Assembly: GCF_052324685.1 (NCBI RefSeq)
Contig: NC_135212.1
Location: forward strand, 17,347,689-17,411,688
DNA length: 64,000 bases
Origin: Brachyhypopomus gauderio
Lineage: Eukaryota > Chordata > Actinopteri > Gymnotiformes > Hypopomidae
Reading direction: 5' to 3'
In this document: in pieces, positions 46,323 through 58,603 of the stretch
How positions within the stretch are numbered: the stretch's first letter is position 1
Layout of the letters: every line of letters begins with the position of its first letter
Translations under genes and position numbers: made by a program
The notes under the pieces: generated by a model
What the model saw: only the letters and a program-made list of their open reading frames with translations
What the model was told of the DNA's origin: nothing
Database searches by the model: none

Positions 46323-46497
46323 GGTGGTGTGGTAGGTGTTGTGGTACTGGTGTGGGTGTTGTTGTGGTGGTGGTGTTGTGGTACTGGTGTGGGTGGTGTT
46401 GTGGGTGGTGTTGTGGTGGTGGTGTGGGACTATTATGGGTGGTGGTGGTGTGGGCGGTGTTGTGGTGGTGGTGGTGGTGGTGTGGGACTACCCTGTG
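46323..46497. repeat. TGG-rich minisatellite, right part
   Basis: Same G/T-only units as 44790-44942 (GTACTGGTGTGGGTG, GTTGTGGTGGTGGTG), ending at GACTACCCTGTGG. Confidence 0.93.
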
Positions 46498-47095
46498 GTC
46501 TCAGTGGCCTGGTAGCTGAATGAATGAATCCCAAGCTGTTTCAGCAAATGTTATAGCAGAACGTCGTAGCGCCTGACTGCCATGCAAAACTAAAAAAGGC
46601 GGGAACACCAGTCTAAATCAGACAGAGTGGCTCAATCATATTCATATTTTATAATGACCAAATCAGTCTAACCACTGCCAAGGCCATAGCTGCTTCAGAC
46701 GGTGCTTTTCTGAGGGTCCTTATATGTTTTTCTATCAATGGCCTTTATTGAACACCCATGTTACATGGTACATATTATTAATGTTTTGTTAGACATTGAC
46801 TGCAATGAATTACACTGCAATGAATGTTGCAGTTACAATGTCATAGTGGTGGTGTAATATAAGAGTTGCCACAAAAATACTTTTATTGACTAAGATAATT
46901 GTGGTTAAGGTGAAGGTTACGGTTAGTTTCAGACAGCATTATTTACTGCCAGTTATAGACATGTTAATGGAAAGACCCCACAGAGGCAACTATAAAACAA
47001 GATGTGTGTGAAGGAGAGACCAATGATTGAGTTACATATCACAGTGCTGTACATGTACGAGCTCATTAAAGTATCTCTTGGTAGCTTGCTCTGTC
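46498..47095. other. Intergenic stretch with no recognised feature
   Basis: Unique sequence, nothing supportable. A CT/CTGT tract follows at 47093-47155. Confidence 0.5.
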
Positions 47096-47247
47096 TCTCT
47101 CTCTCTCTGTCTGTCTGTCTCTTTCTCTGTCTGTCTGTCTGTCTCTCTCTCTAATGTGTCTCTAATGATGTGATCCCTCTATAAAGGGCCCCTTTGGTCA
47201 GCTTCCACCTGCCCCTCATTACAGCAAGCTGGCCAGGCCGGCGAGAT

Positions 47248-47249
<2 letters not shown>

Positions 47250-47329
<80 letters not shown>
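47250..47329. repeat. (CA)39 microsatellite
   Basis: Uninterrupted CA dinucleotides. Confidence 0.97.
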
Positions 47330-47331
<2 letters not shown>

Positions 47332-47714
47332 TTCTTCCCATTCTCCTCTCCCAGGGGTCTGTGGGTGACTTTGTACAGAGGCCCTATTTGCACCTCTTGG
47401 GTGACTGTGTAAGTCCTGCTACTGATTCTGTTGATTGGGTCCTTTTATCTGTGATATCCTAATGAATCACACAGTCATGTCAGCACGTGTACCATACGTA
47501 CTTTCAGCCTGCCTCCGACTGCATCATTTCAACCACTGTTGTGCTTTCATCTCCCAGTCTTTCTCTTTCTCTCTCGTTTTCTCTCCCTCTCACACTCATC
47601 TTTCTTCCTTTCTTTCTGTTTATCATTTTTCTCTTGCCTTCTTTCCATCCTCTTTTGACAGCTGTCCGTTGTGCTTTTATTAAGTTTAATGTAAGGGAGG
47701 GAGGTGAGACTACA

Positions 47715-47858
<144 letters not shown>

Positions 47859-48824
47859 CCAAGCATTTTCATCATCCTGACGGCCAGGATAGGGCTTGAG
47901 ACACATAGACTAATGGTGATGACTACCTGTCCTATGATCTGATATTGATAGTGTGTGTGTGTGTATTATTAAGGGGCTACTGCAGCGGTCCTCATGGGTC
48001 AAGATCATTCAAGGTCACTGGTTCATGACAGACCATCATTTCTGATGATCCACAGGAAAGTAATATATAATAACTTTGACCAGTTTTGAAAAAAAATGTC
48101 ATCAGTATAGACAGAAGGTGTTGTTATGCAGGCTACTGAAGGTGTTGTTAGGCAGGATCAGCTAGAAATTCATGTCTTGAGACCACAATCAGTATCAGAC
48201 CCCATCCTGTATCTGCCATTTCGTCTCAGGCACCGAATGGGGTGGAAACAGCAGATACATGTTGCTACTGCAGCCACCAGGTAGGGCAGGTAGATCAAGG
48301 GGTCGATCCTCAACACCAAGACCATCCTGTTCATTCCCAGAGAGCACAGGTGCTGTTCTTGGTAATACCTACCAAATATTGTAAATGTAACATGTAGAGA
48401 TATATGTAATCTAATGTAACATACAGCAGATTGCTTTGCTCATTACAACCATACGACCACTGTTTGTCCCATCAAAGATTAACGATAACTGGTATAATCC
48501 AATCTGACATTGGTCCAATGAAACAGCAGTACTGGAGAGCAGCCTTTCCTCTCTGTAGCCGTGGGCAACGGTGATGTATTAGAGCAGGTATATTACTCCA
48601 TCGGCTGCGGGTCATTTTAGATACTAAATCATTCAGGAATGGCGTGAACCTCTACCCCAACCCTATCGGAATAACGTCCCGGAATGCTGCTCCAAGTCTC
48701 TGCCACTGATACTGTCTCTTCTCCAATATCCTGCTCCTCTGATTTTTTCACGAATGTTGTAGTGGGTCAGGGAACGGGTTGAGCATGCAAACGTCCCCAC
48801 TTGTCCCTCCAGGGCAAAGAGTCC

Positions 48825-49012
48825 AGTGGTGAGAGGGGGGAGAGGGAGAGATGCTGAAGAGATGTGGGGAGTCAGAGGGAGGTGTGGGGAATCAGAGGTA
48901 GGCATGGGGAGTCAGAGGGAGGTGTGGGGAGTCAGAGGTAGGTGTGGGGGGTCAGAGGGAGGTGTGAGGAGTCAGAGGGGAGTCAGATGGAGGTGTGGGG
49001 TGCCACAGTCAA
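48825..49012. repeat. GGGAGTCAGAGGGAGGTGTG minisatellite
   Basis: About eight purine-rich units of 16-18 bp. Followed at 49040-49310 by a C-rich array of CCCTCCTCCACCCTTATCCC units. Confidence 0.9.
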
Positions 49013-49039
49013 CAGATTTGATCATTCTTGCATCTTCAG

Positions 49040-49310
49040 TGCAGCACCTCCCTTGCCCCCATCCCCATCCTCCACCCTTATCCCATCCCACCCCCTCCCC
49101 CTCCTCCACCCTTATCCCATCCCACCCCCTCCCCCTCCTCCACCCTTATCCCATCCCTCCCCTCCCCCTCCTCCACCCTTATCCTATCCCACCCCCCTCC
49201 CCCTCCTCCACCCTTTCCTCACCCCCTCCCCCTCCCCATCCCCCACCACTAACCCATCCCCACCCTCACCCCCTCTCCATCTCCATCCCCACCTCCCACT
49301 TCATCCCCCA
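49040..49310. repeat. C-rich minisatellite
   Basis: Units CTCCTCCACCCTTATCCCAT plus CCCACCCCCTCCC, four clear copies and then degenerate C-rich sequence. Almost no G on this strand. Confidence 0.9.
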
Positions 49311-49499
49311 TGCCTTTTGCCTTTCTCTCTCATTCCCTCTTACTTTTTCACTCTTTTGCCCTAATTTTAATAATGCACAACCTGCCTTTGTCAGTGTGCT
49401 CATCTCCTGCCCTTTCTGTGTGTTCTTCCATGAAATTAAAGCGCTTTTAGCCCATGTCTAATCAGTAGGTGTTTAAAGAGAAAGTGCCAGGACATGTCC

Positions 49500-50085
49500 T
49501 TATGGGTTTGGCCAGGGCCCCGCTGTGTGGCCCTCTCATACCCCCCCCCCCCCCCCCCCCCCCGGCTTGCCAGGGCCCCGCTGTGTGGCTCTCTCATACC
49601 TCTCCAGTTTGGCCAGGGCCCCGCTGTGTGGCCCTCTTATACCTCTCCGGTTTGGCCAGGGCCCCGCTATGTGGCCCTCTCATACCCCCCCCCCCCCCCG
49701 GTTTGGCCAGGGCCCCGCTGTGTGGCCCTCTCATACCCCCCCGGTTTGGCCAGGGCCCCGCTGTGTGGCCCTCTCATCCACCCACCCCCCCCCCCCCCCC
49801 CCCCCCCCACCCCCCCGGTTTGGCCAGGAGGGTCCCGCTGTGTGGCCCTCTCATACCCCCCCGGTTTGGCCAGGGCACCGCTGTGTGGCCCTCTCATACC
49901 CCCCCGGATTGGCCAGGGCCCCGCTGTGTGGTCCTCTCATACCCCCCCGGATTGGCCAGGGCCCCGCTGTGTGGTCCTCTCATACCCCCCCCGGATTGGC
50001 CAGGGCCCCGCTGTGTGGTCCTCTCATACCCCCCCCGGATTGGCCAGGGCCCCGCTGTGTGGCCCTCTCATACCTCTCCGGCCAG
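49500..50085. repeat. About 40-bp minisatellite with variable poly(C) spacers
   Basis: About 14 copies of GGCCAGGGCCCCGCTGTGTG followed by GCCCTCTCATACC and a C run of 6 to 30 bases. The poly(C) length varies most; the non-C part is nearly constant, with a GTCCTC sub-type in the last copies. Confidence 0.95.
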
Positions 50086-50118
50086 ACGGTGCCAGCTGCT
50101 GGAATGACGGGAAATGGA

Positions 50119-50989
50119 AAGTTACATACATACGTGTTGTAATACATACGTGTTGTGAAACGTGTTGTAATACATACGTGTTGTGAAACGTGTTGTAATA
50201 CATACATGTTGTAAAACGTGTTGTAATACATACGTGTTGTGAAATGTGTTGTAATACATACGTGTTGTGAAACATGTTGTAATACATACGTGTTGTGAAA
50301 CGTGTTGTAATACATACGTGTTGTGAAACGTGTTGTAATACATACGTGTTGTGAAACATGTTGTAATACATACGTGTTGTGAAACGTGTTGTAATACATA
50401 CGTGTTGTGAAACATGTTGTAATACATACGTGTTGTGAAACGTGTTGTAATACATACGTGTTGTGAAATGTGTTGTAATACATACGTGTTGTGAAACGTG
50501 TTGTAATACATACGTGTTGTGAAACGTGTTGTAATACATACGTGTTGTGAAACATGTTGTAATACATACGTGTTGTGAAACGTGTTGTAATACATACGTG
50601 TTGTGAAACATGTTGTAATACATACGTGTTGTGAAACGTGTTGTAATACATACGTGTTGTGAAATGTGTTGTAATACATACGTGTTGTGAAACGTGTTGT
50701 AATACATACGTGTTGTGAAACATGTTGTAATACATACGTGTTGTAAAACGTGTTGTAATGCATACGTGTTGTGAAACGTGTTGTAATACATACGTGTTGT
50801 AAAACGTGTTGTAATACATACGTGTTGTGAAACATGTTGTAATACATACGTGTTGTAAAACATGTTGTAATGCATACGTGTTGTGAAACGTGTTGTAATA
50901 CATACGTGTTGTAAAACGTGTTGTAATACATACGTGTTGTGAAACGTGTTGTAATACATACGTGTTGTGAAACATGTTGTAATACATAC
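50119..50989. repeat. 28-bp minisatellite, about 31 copies
   Basis: Units TGTTGTAATACATACGTG plus TTGTGAAACG. Sub-types GAAACATG, GAAATGTG and TAAAACGTG recur. All frames on the minus strand are open because the unit has no stop; these frames are not genes. Confidence 0.97.
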
Positions 50990-51519
50990 TGTCACGTATG
51001 GCCTCGCCCCCTCCCTTGGCTGTCACTCCGGGTTCCCTTGTGTCTGTGTTTCCGTGCCTGTTTATCCCGCCCCGCTCGTTTGTCTTCGTGATTCCTTGTT
51101 TATTACCACGCTCCTTGTTATTACCGTCACCTGCCCCTCGTTTAATGTCATTGTATTTAAGTCCCGTCATTCCCCAGTCTGGTATCCGTGGTTTTGTCTA
51201 TTCAGTTGTTCATGCTGTTTGTCTATGCCTTGTGCTATACGCTTTGTCTCTGTGTCCTGCCCGTTACCCTGTCTCGTGAGTACTCCCCGTTTGCTGCCCA
51301 GTTGCCCTGTTGTCTGTTTGTTTCAGTTACTCTACGTTTTACCCGTGTTTTGTTTTCTAAGTCTCTAGTCATGTCGCTCAGTGTTTCGTGTTCGGACTCC
51401 CTTTCGGCTTTGACCAGTGCATTCCTGTTTGACCCTGATTTTGGTATTCCCTTCATTAAATCTCGCTCATCTCAGCATTTGTGTCCGTCTCCTCGCTCCG
51501 TGGCGCGAGCCACGTTACA
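50990..51519 (+). mobile_element. Solo LTR (530 bp) inside the 28-bp array
   Basis: Starts TGTCACGTATGGCC and ends GAGCCACGTTACA, with the TGT...ACA tips of LTRs. 5-bp target duplication CATAC at 50985-50989 and 51520-51524. GTATTTAAGTCCC near 51154 looks like its TATA region and TTCATTAAATCTCGC near 51453 its poly(A) region. The composition and tips resemble Ty3/Gypsy-type LTRs of fish. No internal region is present, so it arose by LTR-LTR recombination. It has no coding capacity. Confidence 0.88.
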
Positions 51520-51537
51520 CATACGTGTTGTGAAACG
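51520..51537. repeat. Last partial unit of the 28-bp array
   Basis: CATACGTGTTGTGAAACG after the LTR completes the unit cut by the insertion. Confidence 0.85.
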
Positions 51538-53700
51538 GAAAAATGGAGGACTGATTGTTGTTAAGTATTTGGGGCAAAATGAGGCAGACATCACCTGCAG
51601 TTTTATATGGTGTGGCACAATGTCTGGGTGATTAAAGACCACAGCAGCCTCTCAGCTGGTGTTGCTACCTTGCTGAGACAGTCACGGTTAAATAAGCATT
51701 TGGGTTATTTACTGAAGGAAGAGACTGAATACACTGACAAGCACCCTCACTGATGATTAAATCCAGTGACACATCAAAGACTGACCGGACTACAATCTCC
51801 ACAAAACAGTCTGCTAAGGTAATCTGCACATCATTTATAAGGAGGGATTTAAAAGATTATCCTAAGAAGATTACAATGACGCACATTAGGCTTCATTCTG
51901 TTAGGCAGTACAAATATTGACTGTTAAGCCATTGGGCTTGAATAATGGTAGTAATAATAATAATATTTTTTTTATTTAGACAACTTTTCATTTTAGTTCC
52001 AAAGTATGTGGGACCAGGTGCGGAATTTAGAATCAGAAACAAACAAATCCAGAGCTCCACAATAATCCAAGGAACAGTTGCAATTCAGCAAAACTGGGAG
52101 TCAAAGAGTAGCCAGACAAACAAGGATAATCGTACTGGAATTAAATAAAGGTTGTTGGGGGCAAAATCAGGTGGACGAATACAGGCATAAGAAATGCTCA
52201 GAACTGCCAACTAGTGGCATGACAACTTTATTTTGACAGTGGGGTATCAAACCAGCCACTAATGAATGAATGAATCACGGGTGATGGCTAAGGCGACAGA
52301 CACAGAGGGCACTCGGTACTCTGGGGAGCCCAACCTTGGATGGCCAGAGGTGACGCCCTCCTGAACCAAAACAGTGCGACAGACGCTCTATATAAAGACG
52401 AATGAATCCTTCGACTTTATCATGACAATAAAGTGAATGAACACAATATTAATCAAGCTCAACAGATTGATAAATAAACACTGCAGCACACAAAGACTGA
52501 AGAGGTTTTGCTTGGCATTTCCGTCAGGAAGGTATCGACCTTCCTCCTCATCCATGACTGGAGGTGGATCATACGGACCCCTGGGATTTGGAGGGGGTGA
52601 GCACAGCATTCAGACGTGCACGGGGTGGCAGGAATGGCCACAGCGAAAGTGCCTTATCACCTGGCTACAGGGGCAGTGTGGCCAGGGTAGAGCCCGCCTT
52701 ATCGTACTGCCACACCGAGATTGGGAAGAGGAGTCTTGACACCGGATCAAACCTCAGGTGAGGGGGGGGGGGATTCCACACTCTCCCTGCGGTGTCCGTG
52801 AGGAGAACAGGATCAATCGCATAGTGATTGTTCTTAACAACAGGCCCGGATAAGGAGTCGGCTCGATGTTTTGAAATCCTATGAAGCCTCGGGTTTGTGC
52901 GGCGTGGAGGTGATGGGTGGAGGTTGGTGGGGAGGGGTCGCAGGCAGGCTAAACTCCTCTCTGGAATGGAAGAGCGATATGTTTAGTCCCGTGCCTCTAG
53001 ATGGTAGCGCAGGCGAGAGAACGTTTTTCTGGTGGCAAACCGTTTTCCACCACTGCACGAGCTGTTGTGAGCTGCGTGTTGCTTGTACTCCACGCACTCA
53101 CTTCTGAGAGCCCCGCTGTCTAAAACGCAGCAGAGAGGAGTGATGGCGTACGGATAAGGGAGGGAGCCATATGGAACGCAGATAATGCAGTGCTGTATTT
53201 CTTATATCAGAAAACCTGCCATCACAGCATGAGAAGGATCTGATCCAGCGTGATTGAGCAGAGCTTTTAACCGCCTCAGTTAGAGTGCAACGTTGTAATA
53301 ACCTGGTGACGTGTATGTTTTGGCTCTTGTGATAGAGTGTGTTGAACTAGGCTGTCAGAGATGAGGAGTGACATGTTTGTCAGGAATGGATTTCTGGTAT
53401 GTAGTAGCTTCTCTCTGACACTGCTACCCCAAGACTAAGTCCCCCTGCTTTCTGCAGTCTTTCCATTTTAATAAATCAAAATCTTCCCTAAAACAAAACA
53501 AAAACATCACTTAATTTACACATGCATTAGCACATACCCAGTACTGGGACTGAACCTTCCCATACATGGTGGTTCAGACTATTTCTTTAGTCTCCTTCTC
53601 CCCTTCACTCATGTGTCTTTATTGCCATCCTTTCTTCTCTTCTTCTCTTTCTGTGGGGAGCTCCCAGCACAGTGGACTGCAGAGACCCGAGTTCGTCTGG
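51538..53700. other. Intergenic stretch without supported features
   Basis: Short ATGAATGAATGAATCA run near 52260 and a small poly(G) run near 52760. Frames at 52437-52739 and 52871-53107 were not accepted: no family match and no clean splice support. Confidence 0.45.
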
Positions 53701-53709
53701 GTCCCATAG

Positions 53710-53951
53710 TGGGAGGAAGCCTCTCTTCTGCTGGAGTCCGGGCTGAGGCAGAGGGCGCTTTGCTCAGACGGCTGTGCGGTCCTGGGCTGCTCTCTCAGCC
53801 AGCTGGGTCGGGCCGGCACAGCACGGTCCACCAAAACCCTGAGAGCTGCCGATTTTCACGCTTTGTATTTTTCTCACACCAGGATTCTCTCTCGCCTACT
53901 ATCTGACGGAGCTCAGACTCCTACTGTGGGTATCTCTTCTGCTCTCTCTTC

Positions 53952-53985
<34 letters not shown>

Positions 53986-54394
53986 TCTGGCTCTTACTCT
54001 CTCTCTTGCTCTCTGAGTTTCTCTCTCTTCACTTTTCCCCATGGTGCATGTTTGAAGCTGCTGCTGTCAGGAAGAGTGTCTGTTTTGCCCATGAAAAGGT
54101 CACTGGTAGCCTCGCTCCTCCACAGAGATGCGGGGGTGGGGGTGTGGGGGTGTGGGGGTGGGGTTAAGGTGGTGGAGGTCATGCTCGGCGTCACTCCCTT
54201 TCCTCTTATATCACCGTCATCTTCAACTGCTCGCAGAGTGACATGATGCACAATCTGACCCCTTGACCTTGCAGACCTTTGCCCTGTGCCCTCTCACTGA
54301 GCACGGCTGTGTGGAGCAGGGGCATCTAGATGAGTGGGCAGCCCAGCTGACCAAGTCTAACAAGCCTGTCAGACCTCTTGTCACACTCGCATGA
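53710..54394 (+). other. Two-exon coding-like segment, unassigned
   Basis: Segment 1, 53710-53925, sits between GTCCCATAG| and ACT|GTGGGT and reads WEEASLLLESGLRQRALCSD through DFHALYFSHTRILSRLLSDG. Segment 2, 54275-54394, begins after CCTTGCAG| and reads TFALCPLTEHGCVEQGHLDE, then NKPVRPLVTLA and stop. Both are open in phase 0 and together give 111 codons. A run of about 13 A follows the stop closely, so a retrocopy is possible. The family was not recognised and function is unknown. Confidence 0.25.
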
Positions 54395-55001
54395 CAGTGT
54401 TGAGTAAAAAAAAAAAAAAGAAGCTTTTAACTTGTCAGGTCACAGTAGACGTGGTGTTTACTGGCCTTCGAACTGTCCTACAAGGGTCCTGTGCTGCGTG
54501 TATTAGGCTGATGGTGTTTATTAAGGTCTTGTTCAGAGAGCACCCTCACGATTGAAATTCCACACACTTGCCATTCGTGTTTTGAATATGTAGTGCTGTT
54601 GACTCCTTTTCATTACGGCTAAGGCTGATGAAGAATTGGAAAATCGCTCGGAATGCTGATAGAACTGAAAGCCACGAAAGCTCCTTCAGGACGGTTGCTC
54701 AAGACGAGACGCGTACGTGCGTTAACACCGACAAACAGAACAAGCACTGAACATAATGTGCACACACATAATGACTGCGAGTTGCCTCGACCGTGGCAGT
54801 AAAGGGTTCTTTCTGCGTCAGATCTGGTCACCTCTTTCGCGAGGAGCCGAACTTACACATGACATTTTGAATCAGGTGTGGTAATGGCCGAGCGTAATGG
54901 ATCTAATAGTCCTGAAATTTTCGTACATTGAGCACAAACCTGCTTTCATATGGAACTGCTATGCTGCGCAAGGTGGGATATTTATGTACTGCTCATGTCC
55001 T

Positions 55002-55030
55002 GGGGGGGGGGGGGGGGGGGGGGGGGGGGG
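55002..55030. repeat. Poly(G) run of 29
   Basis: Uninterrupted G run followed by TGTGAGGGGAGGGGCGAGG. Could form G-quadruplexes on this strand. Confidence 0.9.
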
Positions 55031-56590
55031 TGTGAGGGGAGGGGCGAGGCGGGGCTGCTTTGGTGCCTCTCCCTTTTACCTGCCTTTTCTGTTCTTTCTC
55101 ATTTCTGGCTATACTGCTACCATGGGACTACACTTCTTTTTTGTGAAATCCTACGTCCAGCTGATTAAGTGGTGCATATGAAAGATGGCACCCCGCCGCG
55201 GTTTCACGAATCCCCACGCGTCCCCAGCAGGGGGTGCCGTACGTACCCCAGCTGGAGTGTGGAGGCTGGCCAGAGGAGGAATTATTTGAGGAATGGGTCC
55301 TTCCATGGTAGTGGTGCACAGCGTAGTAAGAGTGGTAGAAAATGTGGGCACCTGCTGGGGGAAGTGCCCTGTTCTTCTCCCTCTGTGATTGCAGATCTGA
55401 ACGTTCCTGCCTCAGATGAATACAAATGAAGCCTGAAGCCAGTGAATTAGTCTGTACTTGTGATGTTATGGGCAGACATGGGTAGGTTTTTTGCACACAT
55501 ATACACACACTTACACACACAGACACACTGTTTTACACATTCAGTCATGATTAGGTAAGTATTTCACATATTCTGAATAAATTCTCAGTATAAAATGGTA
55601 GTCAGATAAGAGCTTTGTACTTTTCCACTATTGCTGCAACAGTTCATGCACACATCTCCAACCAGGACAAACAGACCAATTCATAAATACATGAAGTTCA
55701 ATTGTTCAGATGAGTGGTTTTGGCTAGAATAGATTTAATAGCTGTCCTTGCTAGAGGCCTTTTATCTTATTGATATAAAATATAACAAAGAGCTTATTAA
55801 AGCAGGAGAATTACAACCACATCTTCAAAATCCACTAAGAAAAAATTGTACCCTAACCTACACACAGTATGTCTGTCTTGATTACTGAACTACTAGCCTA
55901 AAGTCAAACATAAGCATTATTATTATTTCAAAGAGCTGGTGTCGGATCAGTCAGGTGTGGATGAAATGGTCACAACAGAAGTGTAGGACTAAAGGTTTAG
56001 GACTGGTTTAATACGAGAGATGCCACTGTCCTGTTCTCAGGCTGCAGCTGTGCCCCTGCTAACCCCTCTTCACCCCTCTGCGGGCATTTTTATAATAGCA
56101 GTGGGTTCTTGATTAGGTCAAACCTTCAATAACTGGGCTTATTGTTTCCCGGGGAAATAGTAAGATCTTATTATCGACTCTTTATGTCCTGGTGCAAGGG
56201 GGGCGTGGTCCACATGGCTTTGGGCTTCGCAGAGTCCAGTTCATTGCCAGTCGCCGGCAGGACAGACATAGCTGGCAGGTGTGGGATCAAGTCTGAGGCT
56301 GGATGCAGCCTCTTTATTTATAAGGGCACCATCAATACCACACATGAGGTTGCTTCTTTTGTATCTTAGCACTTTACTGTTGTACAAGATATAATGATCA
56401 AGTTTATGGTAGTTAGCAATGTTCCTTATTAATATAACTAATTCATTTGCTTTAGTAAACTAATATGGTAGGGTATTTGGTAGGTTATATAGTTATAATT
56501 AGCCTTAACATATTTACTGTTATTACCTTATTTGCTGTGTGGATTTTAAATCAGGCATGAAAATGGGTCAGGGGTTAAAAAGGTGAGAAG
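55031..56590. other. Intergenic stretch with no recognised feature
   Basis: Unique sequence; nothing supportable on either strand. Confidence 0.5.
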
Positions 56591-56700
56591 ACCGGGGGGC
56601 GGGGCATGTGACGTCATGGGGATACGGCGACGGGGCGTTGACATGTGACGTCATGGGTATACTGCGACGGGGGGGGGGGGGGGGGGGGGGGGTTTAGGGG
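56590..56700. repeat. Duplicated CRE-containing block with poly(G)
   Basis: CATGTGACGTCATGGGGATA and CATGTGACGTCATGGGTATA, about 40 bp apart, then a poly(G) run (56669-56692). TGACGTCA is the CREB/ATF palindrome. Confidence 0.75.
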
Positions 56701-56752
56701 ATGGGGGTGGCTGCTGGTGTACGGGGATACAGCGACAGGTGATGCCAAATAT

Positions 56753-57062
56753 TACGGAGCTCGTAAGGTGACGTCATGTAAAAAATATAATAACGCGTGG
56801 CCACGACTTACTAACGCATGCGAACGACTTACTAACGCGTGCGAACAAGATAATTAAGTATTACTTTATATAAAGCCAGGTTTATCTTCCTTGGGCAGTC
56901 AGTTCGCGAACATCCCTGGGATCTGCTTGCTTTGCTGTGAAAAAATAAACTTTGTTGCCGCGTGTGAAAGGCGACGTTAGTATCTCGTTCCCACGCGTTA
57001 ATAAGTCGTGGCCACGCGTTATTTATTTATTTTTTACATGATGTCACCTTACGGGCTCCGTA
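56753..57062. mobile_element. Palindromic MITE, 310 bp
   Basis: Arms start TACGGAGCTCGTAAGGTGAC and (reverse complement) TACGGAGCCCGTAAGGTGAC, and stay similar for about 70 bases, including AACGCGTGGCCACGACTTA. Flanked by AAATAT on both sides (56747-56752, 57063-57068). A 6-bp duplication is unusual for common fish MITEs, so the superfamily is left open. Confidence 0.8.
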
Positions 57063-57602
57063 AAATATAGTAAAATCCATTAAAAAAATTTTTTTGACTG
57101 TCATGTCAATGGATTCAATGTAAACGCAATCCGTAAACGCAAGAATCCGCTTTCGCCATTCCGGATGGCTTAGTCAAAACCATTACGTCTTAATGAACCA
57201 ATAAATACATCAGCGGCGAAAATTATTGTAAAAATACCAGGTTTACGTGTTTTTATTTTCTAACATGAGCTAAAGCACAGGGTAGACTCAAACGACAAGA
57301 GTTTACAACTTCATCTTCAGTCTTTTCAGCCCTGGCGCGAATGTTCTCCTCACACGTCCCTGAATTCACCAGTTACAACTACAGACACACTAAAAAAAAT
57401 CTTGTTTCTTATTTTATGTCACCGTTAACTACACGGGGTTGACGCGAACTTAAATAGGTAGATAGATGGGCCTATTATCACAAGAGCTTGTGGTTAGATC
57501 TGACAGTGTTCAACGCTGTAGCGAACGGCAGTAACTTTGTTTTACCGCAAAATATGAAAACGATTGAAACCATTAATAACCCAATTAAATCCACCCAATT
57601 AA

Positions 57603-57716
57603 AAATGTACGATCTGGTAAACGTAGTGGTAAATGTACGATCTGGTAAATGTAGTGGTAAATGTACGATGTGGTAAATGTAGTGGTAAATGTACGATCTG
57701 GTAAATGTACGCTCTT
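57603..57716. repeat. 28-bp tandem repeat, 4 copies
   Basis: Units TGTACGATCTGGTAAATG plus TAGTGGTAAA, ending in a shortened copy. Confidence 0.95.
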
Positions 57717-58429
57717 CTGACTTGTCCGCGGTGTAGCACTAGGTCCTGCTTCTCGTCCCGCTTAGCAGTAAATGAATAACATGAATGAAGAACGTTCGTA
57801 TGATTGAAACGCTATTTGGCCTCTATGATGGTTCTGGGCGGAAACTGCTGGCCACTGTCATTGAAATAGCGAATTTCGGAAGTGCTCTGTTTGCTAATTA
57901 AGTCAATATGATAATTAAAATATAATCTCCCGACCCCCCCCCCCCCCCCCCCAAACCCCCAAACAAAAAACTCATCGGATCTACACGATTCACGTAGGTC
58001 ACCCTTTTCAACTTCAAAACGGCGAATTTCGCCGAAAGGTGACAGATTTTCATGCCTGTAAATACTTGCGTATATTTGTTCGGATTTGCAAAGGGAACAG
58101 AGAAGCTGAAAGAAGCCAGCTCTCCATGAAAGTGTTCAAATGTTGGGAATATGCTGCAGCTTTATAGGGACTGTAGTGGCTGTAGTAAATTCACATTCGC
58201 TAATGTTTGTGTCTGCACACCAGTCCGGGTTTAAAACCGGCGCTTTATGGCTTTGGTATGGACTTTTATCCCCGTGATTATAGTTGGGCTCGGTGACATT
58301 TTACTGAAGCACGTACCTCAGTAACTTGGGCCTAGCAATGACACTGGTCAGAGGTGAGCAAACGTTAACATAGACATTTTAATAAATACATTCAAAAGTA
58401 TTACAGCGGTTGGTAGTCAATAGGACTTT

Positions 58430-58603
58430 TATGCGGCGTTTCCGCCTCCCACAGTGGCGCTGCTCACCCATCATCCCGTTAGCGCCACCGCGCCAACTCT
58501 CGCGTGAACTGGCGTTCCCATAGAGACACATGTACACAATCTGACAAGCGCTTCAGTTATACAACCTAAACAAACGTTTATTTTAGTGAGCTGGGATCGC
58601 CCA
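58430..58603 (+). promoter_or_regulatory. zbbx: Predicted zbbx promoter and noncoding first exon
   Basis: GC-richer stretch before a donor-like CAAG|GTGAGT at 58602. It holds GTTCCCATAGAGAC (58514-58527), an RFX X-box-like sequence with an intact first half-site and 4 of 6 matches in the second. No TATA box. Position fits a cilium gene promoter; start site not known. Confidence 0.4.

Noticed and set aside
49980..51170. 396-codon minus-strand frame rich in Tyr, Asn, Thr and His
   Set aside because: Product of the 28-bp repeat, read in all minus frames; no gene features.
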